DNA of 64,000 nucleotides from Plazaster borealis (lineage: Eukaryota; Echinodermata; Asteroidea; Forcipulatida; Labidiasteridae), in assembly GCA_021014325.1 (NCBI GenBank), contig CM037475.1, positions 3,379,001 through 3,443,000 of the forward strand. The letters are read 5' to 3'. How positions within the stretch are numbered: position 1 is the stretch's first letter; each line of letters begins with the position of its first letter. This document shows, one piece after another, positions 58,801-64,000 of this stretch. The notes beneath the pieces were generated by a model that had not been told where the DNA came from, made no database searches, and was given only the letters and a program-made list of their open reading frames with translations. The translations under genes were made by a program, and so were the position numbers.

Positions 58801-61027
58801 ACCTTGAAACTCATCAGACAATTGAACCTCGATATGAAGACGGCACAGAGTTGATGACGTCACGATGACATCATCAGGTGTCGAATTACAAGGGTTTTAA
58901 GGTTGAAAAATGACCATTTGCTATTGGCTGTATCTCCTTGAATTTGAAAGCTGTGATGTTCATAATTGAGCATCGGATAGATCAAGACTTGGGCAACATT
59001 TCAAAAGTTAACGCAAAAATCGTATGACCTTTGCTTCCGGTCGTACCGGAAGGTCAAAGTTTGCCTTTGTTTGTTTTTCTTTAAAAAATGAATTTCGGGG
59101 CATAACTCAAGATTAAAATTGAATTGAACATTGAAACTCACCAGATAATTGGACCTCAATATCAAGACACAAACTTGATGATGTCATGATGACGTAATCA
59201 GGTATTGAATTACAATGAGTCAAAGTTTAATATTTGTAAACAAATCATAACTCTTGAACCACATATTGGATTTTTACAATCTATACATCATCGGATAGGT
59301 CGTTAAACGTTCAACAAACGCTACACAAAGTATGACCCCATTTGACCTTGACTTCTGGTTCAAACCGGAATTTGAAATATTCACAAAATTCGTATCTCAA
59401 AACCTACTTATCACTTCAGCATAATTTTTGCATCAGGTTGTAGAACGTTGAGCCTGCTCAAACTTTTGCACAGAAATAACACCATTTTGACATTTACATC
59501 TTGTCTTAAAACCACAGGCATTAAAGCGCACGTTTGTGTTGACCCACTTTGATAACGCGGGATAGTGTAATAGCACGTGTACAGATACGTATACATTGAA
59601 CGTGTAGTTCAGTTAACATCAACTACATGTAGGAATACATTTAGCATCGCTGCATGTTACCTTGTATAATTATTGCGCACCCCGGCATAAAGATAATCCA
59701 TGTAATACTTGAAAAATTCGTAACTCTTGAGCCACACATTGGATTTTTACAATCTATACATCATCTGAAAGGTCTTTTTAAAACCTAACATATGATACAC
59801 TTATTGTGACCCCGTTTGACCCTGACTTCCAGTTCAAAGCGGAAGATGAAATTTAATGTTTCAAAATTCATAATTCCTGAACCACACAATGGATTTTTAC
59901 AATCTATACATCATTGGACAAGTATGTAACAACTTAACAAACGATATACAGAATTTGACCCCAATTGACCTTTACTTCCTGTTCAAACCGGAAGATGAAA
60001 TTTAATATTTGAAAAAAATCAGAACTCCTGAACCACATATTGGATTTTTATCATCTATACATCATCAGAAAGGGCTCCAAAGATTTAAGAAACGCTACAC
60101 ACTGTGACCTCATTTGACCTTGACTTCCGGTTCACAAAAGTGAAAAAAAGTTTTCAGTTTTCAACAAATTGTTGGAGGTTTAATACAATCATCTAAAAAA
60201 ACTTCATAAAAAAAAAAAGCTACACAAAAAAATGACCCTATTTGACCTTGACTTCCGGCACTGTACACGTTTGGTAATTACTCAAAATATATATTAGCAT
60301 AAAAACTTACTTGGTAATAAGCAACAGAGAGCTGTTGATAGTATAAAACATTGTAGGAAACGACTCCCTCTGAAGTAACATAGTTTTTGAGAAAGAGGTA
60401 ATTTCTCACTAAAATAATAAAAATTTCTTGCAAGAAGTTTTTATTCCTATCTGAAAGCACACAAATTTGTACAACTTGGGTGTTTTTTCTTTCATCATTT
60501 TCTTGCAACTTCAATGACCAATTGAGCCCAAATTTTCACAGGCTTGTTATTTTATGCATATGTTGGGATACACCAAGTGAGAACACTGGTCTTTGACAAT
60601 TTCCAAACGTGTTCAGTGCCTTTAAAGGCTTTCGAGTCACAGTTATTTAGTTCACTTTTTTAATTCCAGGCATGTGCCATTGGCTTACTGTCCTTGTTGT
60701 ATTGGTTTTTTTTGCAAATGGCGACCCCCCCAAAACAGGTCACACTAGCACTCTCAAGAGTCCTCTTTCCCATTCTGAAAACTGTGTGGCCGTGCGATCT
60801 TTATTTTTCGTTTTACAACTATTTTTCTGGAGGGATTTAAACCAGTCGCTAGTGACGGGTCGACGCGTGAAAGAATTAACCATCTGCAAACTCGATCAAA
60901 TAAAACAATTTCCGTTTTATACGACTTACTTTCGGGGGAACTCCACAATCAGCACGACGAGTACGACAGCAGCAAAATCCGTAATGGTCAATTTGTAGAA
61001 TTCTTGGCCGACATACGTCTCCCAGCA
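49657..61027 (-). CDS. Transmembrane channel-like (TMC) protein, 3' six exons
   Basis: Exons in transcript order are 61,027-60,930, 56,626-56,519, 54,890-54,684, 52,880-52,725, 50,813-50,735 and 49,836-49,657 (stop TAG). All sites are GT-AG and all phases join, giving 275 residues. Family marks are CWETYVGQEFYKL, EIPKNVLAIVYSQALCW, FVFFYLKKWSL, PSRGCGPFRG and TLYYYHAIASAH, with several membrane helices. TMC proteins are multi-pass membrane proteins; some vertebrate members are pore subunits of the hair-cell mechanotransduction complex. The subtype cannot be fixed from this part. The 5' exons lie upstream of 61,027, probably outside the window. The exons lack frameshifts, so the gene looks functional. 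The C-terminal 20 or so residues come from a minisatellite. Confidence 0.9.
50371..50734. other. TMC intron, no other gene seen
   Basis: Unique non-coding sequence between the last two TMC exons; short frames only. Confidence 0.4.
50735..50813 (-). CDS. TMC exon (LTLYYYHAIASAHMELV)
   Basis: 79 bases with acceptor TTATACAG|ATTG and donor GTATTG|GTGAGT. The first base completes a Leu codon from the previous exon. Confidence 0.85.
50845..51303. mobile_element. Snap-back MITE with arms of about 190 bp
   Basis: CTGCTCAAAAAAAGTTAGGA at the left pairs with TCCTAACTTTTTGTGAGCAG at the right. Matching continues inward through AATGATACCA, GACAAAGTCACAAATCAAAT and TGCCAAAATTA. The centre is about 70 bases. 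Confidence 0.85.
51350..51415 (-). mobile_element. Partial tRNA-like SINE
   Basis: Inverted TAGGGCTAGATAG...GTTGGTAGAG head as at 42,776-42,853, more diverged. Confidence 0.5.
51778..51868 (+). repeat. 32-bp tandem duplication
   Basis: GCACTTTGTAAGGATCCTAT and GTAAGGACATA occur twice in a row (about 51,810 and 51,838). Confidence 0.75.
51875..52125 (+). mobile_element. tRNA-derived SINE, GGCTCAGTGG family, copy 2
   Basis: It matches 44,473-44,705 throughout, with a 20-base expansion around TTTTCCCCGTTTTGGGG and a similar AATAAATAAATAAA tail. Confidence 0.8.
52340..52550 (-). mobile_element. Partial tRNA-derived SINE (Leu/Ser-like)
   Basis: On the minus strand GTGTCGTGGCCAAGCGATCT with ACACCGGACGCAAGTTCTGG, as in 54,215-54,600, followed by the GTGTCCTTGATCAAGACCCT body. 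It lies inside another GGGCCCAATTTCAC repeat. Confidence 0.6.
52725..52880 (-). CDS. TMC exon (PSRGCGPFRG)
   Basis: 156 bases with acceptor TGTCTCAG|GATT and donor CTCCT|GTAAGT. It includes the diagnostic CGPFRG motif, the TMWSSV segment and a membrane helix (AAFVVPFVIIL). Confidence 0.92.
53193..53360. mobile_element. GGGCCCAATTTCATAGAGC-type MITE
   Basis: Ends GGGCCCACTTTCATAGAGCT and TATGAAATTGGGCCC, with interior GGTTACCAGCTAAAATACCA as in the other copies. Confidence 0.75.
53980..54070 (+). repeat. 43-bp tandem duplication
   Basis: TTCTACTGCCGCGGAGTAGA with TTTC.GAATTCGGGAGACTA occurs twice in succession (about 53,990 and 54,033). Confidence 0.85.
54215..54600 (-). mobile_element. tRNA-derived SINE (Leu-like head)
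   Basis: On the minus strand GTGTCATGGCCAAGCGGTCA (A-box), a long variable-arm-like region and GGGTTCGAGTCCCGGTC (B-box, near 54,515) form a tRNA-Leu-like head. The body ends at a run of ATT repeats near 54,220. The 125-codon frame on + is a shadow. Confidence 0.75.
54684..54890 (-). CDS. TMC exon (FVFFYLKKWSL)
   Basis: 207 bases with acceptor CTCTGCAG|GATTGG and donor GGGGC|GTAAGT. It carries two membrane helices separated by PSSRPFRASRSG. Confidence 0.92.
54989..55170. mobile_element. GGGCCCAATTTCATAGAGC-type MITE
   Basis: Ends GGGCCCAATTTCACAGAGCT and GGCAGCTCTAAGAAATTACG, interior TGGCTGGTAACCTTATTCTG. Confidence 0.65.
55249..55400 (+). mobile_element. tRNA-like SINE head with tail
   Basis: TAGGGCTAGACAGCTCAGTT (A-box), then GGTTCAAGTCCCGCTCTAG (B-box) near 55,307. 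It is the + strand relative of 42,776-42,853. Confidence 0.6.
56015..56420. mobile_element. TTAA-type MITE, diverged
   Basis: Left CCTTAAAGGGTTTGGGTACT and right AAAGGTACCCTTTAAGG are inverted ends with TTAA. The interior shares GCTGTAGTTTTTGCGAAATG-like motifs with the family. Confidence 0.65.
56519..56626 (-). CDS. TMC exon (EIPKNVLAIVYSQALCW)
   Basis: 108 bases with acceptor GTTGTAG|GCTTGC and donor TGTTG|GTATGT. The donor one base earlier than the apparent TAT codon is required to keep frame with the next exon. Confidence 0.88.
56640..57120 (+). mobile_element. LINE 3' end (jockey/CR1-like), truncated
   Basis: The open frame to 56,882 carries YGGRAFSIVDPSLWNSLPP, the typical last segment of reverse transcriptases of this superfamily, and a LKTDLFKQYF tail. 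A 3' UTR follows, ending GCGCTTTATAAATC and an ATT microsatellite. It is a 5'-truncated insertion in a TMC intron. Confidence 0.75.
57136..57319. mobile_element. Small MITE with CAGGCATGATATT ends
   Basis: CAGGCATGATATTTGG at the left and AATATCATGCCTG at the right, about 184 bp. Confidence 0.65.
57554..60257. repeat. Modular repeat with CCGGAAG and TGACGTCA palindromes
   Basis: About seven to eight degenerate modules of 180-300 bp carry: GTGTGACCCC.TATGACCTT followed by ACTTCCGGTC.AAACCGGAAG; a CATAACTC..GAAC.A line; and in the first half GATGACGTCATCGATGACGT palindromes (57,811-57,839; 58,273-58,299; 58,567-58,594; relatives at 58,850 and 59,175). The second half instead has GGATTTTTACAATCTATACA and CATCATC. 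The left edge has the hairpin AGGTGTTCGTGC...GCACGAACACCT. No coding frame is supported. It lies in a TMC intron. Confidence 0.7.
60258..60625. mobile_element. TTAA-type MITE (inverted relative to 62,153)
   Basis: It starts GCACTGTACACGTTTGGTAA and ends AACGTGTTCAGTGCCTTTAA. It matches 62,153-62,525 in reverse orientation, including ACTTCTTGCAAGAAG. Confidence 0.85.
60930..61027 (-). CDS. TMC exon (CWETYVGQEFYKL)
   Basis: 98 bases with acceptor TTCATCAG|TGCTGG and donor CGAAA|GTAAGT. It encodes the CWET signature of the family and a membrane helix (FAAVVLVVLIVEF). It is the most 5' exon I can find. Confidence 0.92.
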
Positions 61028-61145
61028 CTGATGAATAAATCACAAAATTACATTAGAGAACACACAAGAATAAATTACTTTGTGAAGGACAGTGACAAAA
61101 GGTCAGCTGAAATTGACAAGACAATAAAAAATGTTTTAAAGAAGC

Positions 61146-61500
61146 GGCCAACATTGGTAACTGTCAAAGACCAGTATCTGCACCCTGTATGACCCAACAT
61201 ATGCATGAAATAACAGACCAGTGAAAGTGTAAGCTCATTCGGTCATCAAAGTCACAAGAAAATAGTGAAAAAACAAATCACCGACTGTTGTCACTGTTTT
61301 TGAACATCTGATTTCGAACTCGCAAGATAAATAAAAACCAATTGTTTTACTCATTTCTCAAAACTAAAGCATTTCAAGCAAAAATATTTCAAGAGAAACT
61401 TTCCACCATAACCATCTTTATATCACGTATAAAGTTATGTGTAAATCTGTGAACATTTAATATTTCCACTCTTACCAATGTTATGCACACCCTTTAATTA
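61146..61500. mobile_element. Partial TTAA-type MITE
   Basis: It shares TGTCAAAGACCAGT, CCCAACATATGCAT and GCTCATT.GGTCATC with the complete copies, then diverges. It ends near CACACCCTTTAATTAA. Confidence 0.55.
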
Positions 61501-62152
61501 ACAAATAAAAAATGAACAAGAATGGTGTGTTGACAAACACACATGCATGGCTAAAATTATAACCTCGTGCCTGTTTCAGAGCAAAATTAGAAACATGCAG
61601 TATTGGATTTCAACAACTTAAAGGTCTTTACAATCTGGAAGAATTTGTTCATCAGTCCAGAGTTCAAATTCAATGCTGTTTTGATTGAATATCATCGAAA
61701 GTCAGGAATGAACCAAAACATCCCCGTACAAAAATGTACAGACCCATTTTTCTCCTGAATGATGTCATAGGATGTTTTGAATGTTGACAAATTTTGCACC
61801 AGAAGTGCATCGCATTGAATGGCAATTACACCACTTTAACATAAGGTTAGAGACTTGTAATTTTTTCCCGACTTACATGAGGACTCTATCTATTGGAAAA
61901 TGAGTACATCACAAAATTGATCTTGACATTAAAGCGCCTCTTTAAGTTATCGCTTAGACAACATTTCTTTTAGCCATAATGACCTTCACATTAACTTAGG
62001 GGGTCCAAAAACAATAGGCTTCGGGGGGATCCTGAGACCAATCCACACACCAAGTTTAGAGTTGATATGCCAAGTCCTTCTTGAGTTCAACGCTCGGACA
62101 AAATTTCTTTGCCGGCGGGGGGCATACAAATATTGCATAATACACAAACACC
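61501..62152. other. Non-coding spacer, no gene seen
   Basis: No TMC exon or other gene is recognisable on either strand. Confidence 0.4.
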
Positions 62153-62525
62153 TTAAAGGCACTGTACACGTTTGGTAATTGTCAAAGACCAGTGTTCTCA
62201 CTTGGTGTATCCCAACATATGCATAAAATAACAAGCCTGTGAAAATTTGGGCTCAATTTGTCATCGAAGTTGCAAGAAAATGATGAAAGAAAAAACACCC
62301 TTTTGGACAAATTTGTGTGCTTTCAGATAGGAATAAAAACTTCTTGCAAGAAGTTTTTATTATTTTAGTGAGAAATTACCTCTTTCTCAAAAACTACGTT
62401 ACTTCAGAGGGAGTCGTTTCTCACAATGTTTTACACTATCAACAGCTCTCCGTTGCTTGTTACCAAGTAAGTTTTTATGCTAATATTTGCTTTGAGTCAT
62501 TACCAAACGTGTACGATACCTTTAA
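62153..62525. mobile_element. TTAA-type MITE, complete reference copy
   Basis: It is bounded by TTAA on both sides, starts TTAAAGGCACTGTACACGTT and ends AACGTGTACGATACCTTTAA. An internal ACTTCTTGCAAGAAGTTTTT hairpin is present. It is 373 bp and non-autonomous. Confidence 0.88.
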
Positions 62526-63065
62526 CACTTCAAAAACAACTTTCTACAAATAAGGGCAAAATCGCTTGCAGGTGACTACCGTGTAAATTGTGAAAAGTCT
62601 TGGTTCTGAGACGAACCGAAACAGGTAAATTTTTTTGACTTATCTCAATTCCGGTTCTTCTCAGATTCAACACTTCTCACAAGAGGGAGATCACTTACAT
62701 GGTTTGTCACCTGCAAACTAATTCTTCCTGTCAGCACTTACACCATGCAGAGCTTCAAATCTTACTTCAACTTGCATAGTTTACCGTAATCTCTGGCTTA
62801 TAAGCTGCCCGATGTACAAGCCGCAATGCACAGAAATTGTCAAAACAAGATTTATGTGTCGGTGTATAAGCCGCCTGGTGTATAAGCCGCAGGCATGGCC
62901 GCACACACAGTTTGTGTCTTGTTTTTTTATCAAGAAATATTTTACAAACGATCTTTCTTTAAAAAAATGTGCGCTGGTTTCTGTTCTTCATATTTATACG
63001 TCGGCGTATAAGCCGCCCGATGTACAAGCCAAATTATTATTTTGGGGATCAAAATTACCGTATAA

Positions 63066-63422
63066 GGCCAAATAAAGTAAAAAAACATGTTTAGCGTCCT
63101 GCCTTTTTGAAAAAAGGAAGGAGGAGGGCCTTTTTTTTTCTTTTCTTTTTTTTCAAAATGGCCGCCCGACAAGTTTTTTGAGACAACCGGCCGGGCTATT
63201 TTTCAAGATGGTTGCCAGCTTTTTTCGGTGTGCTTTTTTCGCTCTGCTTAAGTCGAAAATATGATCTTATTTATTTAAAAAAAAAAAAAAAAATCGTCAG
63301 GGAAAATAAAAATGTATAATTTTTTTCTTTCCAAAAAAAAAAAAAAAAAAAAAAAAAAGGAGGCGGCCTCTAAAAAGGAAGCGGGCGGGGACGCTAAACA
63401 TGTATTTTTTTTTTATTTGGCC
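63066..63422. mobile_element. Inner inverted-repeat element, GGCCAAATAAA ends
   Basis: GGCCAAATAAAGTAAAAAAA with CATGTTTAGCGTCC on the left is inverted as GGACGCTAAACATG and TTTATTTGGCC on the right. TAA on both flanks may be a target duplication. Poly-A and poly-T tracts fill the interior. Confidence 0.7.
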
Positions 63423-63423
63423 T

Positions 63424-63957
63424 AACAGAGCTGCCAACATTGGTTTTTGAAAATCCGGACGAATTTTATTTTTAAGTCAGAAAGACTCAATCTCAGCGCG
63501 CGTCACGACTATTTTTGCTGGGCGACGCCATTTTGCTTTACATTCCCAACCACGTTCCTAGTGGTGTACGATGTTGCAGCGTCATTTGCTCGATCGTGGG
63601 CAGTGTGTCGTTACGATACCACACGAGTATTAAGCCACTGTAAGTGTAATCACCTATTCCAGGGGTCAGTGACGAGAGGTATCGATATAGCGTGCTACCC
63701 ATGGTAGCGAGGCTGATCAGCTAGTGCCAGACATAGCATGCACATGTATGGATGCGCATCTATGCAATTAAATATGCACGCGAGCAAACGTTATAAACAC
63801 TTACGGACGGCAGAGGGCTAGGAAATTCGTCAATTTTATTACTTTTTTCATTAGCAGGTTGGGGATCCGGGAGATTTTGACTGCTTGCGGGATGTCGGAA
63901 GATTGCCGTCAAAAACGGGAGTCTTCCGCAAAATCCGGAAGAGTTGGCAGCTCTGGT
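63424..63957. mobile_element. Inner inverted-repeat element, CAGAGCTGCCAAC ends
   Basis: CAGAGCTGCCAAC on the left and GTTGGCAGCTCTG on the right, 534 bp, with AAATCCGG and CCGGA blocks just inside. End sequence of CAG...CTG type is reminiscent of hAT elements. No 8-bp flanking duplication is seen, probably because neighbours were inserted directly beside it. Confidence 0.7.
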
Positions 63958-64000
63958 ATAAGCCGCAGCTTATAAGCCAGAGATTACGGTACTACAAATG

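Larger units (their letters stand above)
62787..63990. mobile_element. Inverted-repeat DNA element (outer of three)
   Basis: The left end GTAATCTCTGGCTTATAAGC is matched by the inverted right end GCTTATAAGCCAGAGATTAC at about 63,968-63,987. Both are extended by TACC/GGTA. TATAAGCCGC motifs recur near both ends. It contains two further elements. Confidence 0.8.

Noticed and set aside
61004..61192. 62-codon + strand frame near the first TMC exon
   Set aside because: It overlaps the antisense of the TMC exon and repeat sequence; no support for a gene.

Overview
The window is animal nuclear DNA, dense in repeats. Genes have GT-AG introns, there are tRNA-derived SINEs and many short inverted-repeat transposons, and the lectin, mitochondrial ribosomal and TMC genes are of metazoan type. 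The small-transposon families with TTAA ends look like those I associate with echinoderms (sea star or relative). That placement is an inference from style, not a proven assignment.

Layout. Bases 1-3,600 hold non-coding repeats, including a fold-back element with a second small transposon inside one arm. Bases 3,610-5,181 plus 20,790-22,230, and again 25,130-28,360, are two copies of a segmental duplication that carries a secreted C-type lectin gene with a PAN/Apple-like tail. Each copy is damaged at a different place. The first copy is split by a 15.6 kb Polinton/Maverick-type element (5,182-20,789). The second copy preserves the uninterrupted target site, so the insertion junction can be read directly.

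The Polinton has terminal inverted repeats of about 270 bp. It carries a protein-primed family B DNA polymerase, a retrovirus-like integrase, a packaging ATPase, a double-jelly-roll-type major capsid gene, two penton-like minor capsid candidates, two zinc-finger proteins and several lineage-typical genes of unknown function. The integrase reads through and the polymerase is nearly complete. Capsid, ATPase and several other genes carry single frameshifts, so this is a decaying integrated copy. Its most unusual property is a family of short perfect or near-perfect palindromes of about 18-24 bp, scattered through intergenic DNA and also read in frame inside genes.

Bases 29,032-31,170 are a wrecked Tigger/pogo-like transposase gene. 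Bases 31,465-36,656 are one uninterrupted satellite of a 19-bp unit (about 270 copies); it is followed by a small transposon and by a fold-back element built of about 200-bp subrepeats (37,040-38,900).

The right part holds two apparently functional host genes. One is a complete mitochondrial ribosomal protein bL27m (MRPL27) gene on + with four coding exons (39,111-43,688). The other is the 3' part of a transmembrane channel-like (TMC) gene on - with six exons (61,027 down to 49,657), whose last codons lie inside a 95-bp minisatellite. Introns and spacers are filled with MITEs, SINEs, a LINE tail, a modular repeat rich in TGACGTCA palindromes (57.55-60.26 kb), and a nest of three inverted-repeat elements at the right edge.
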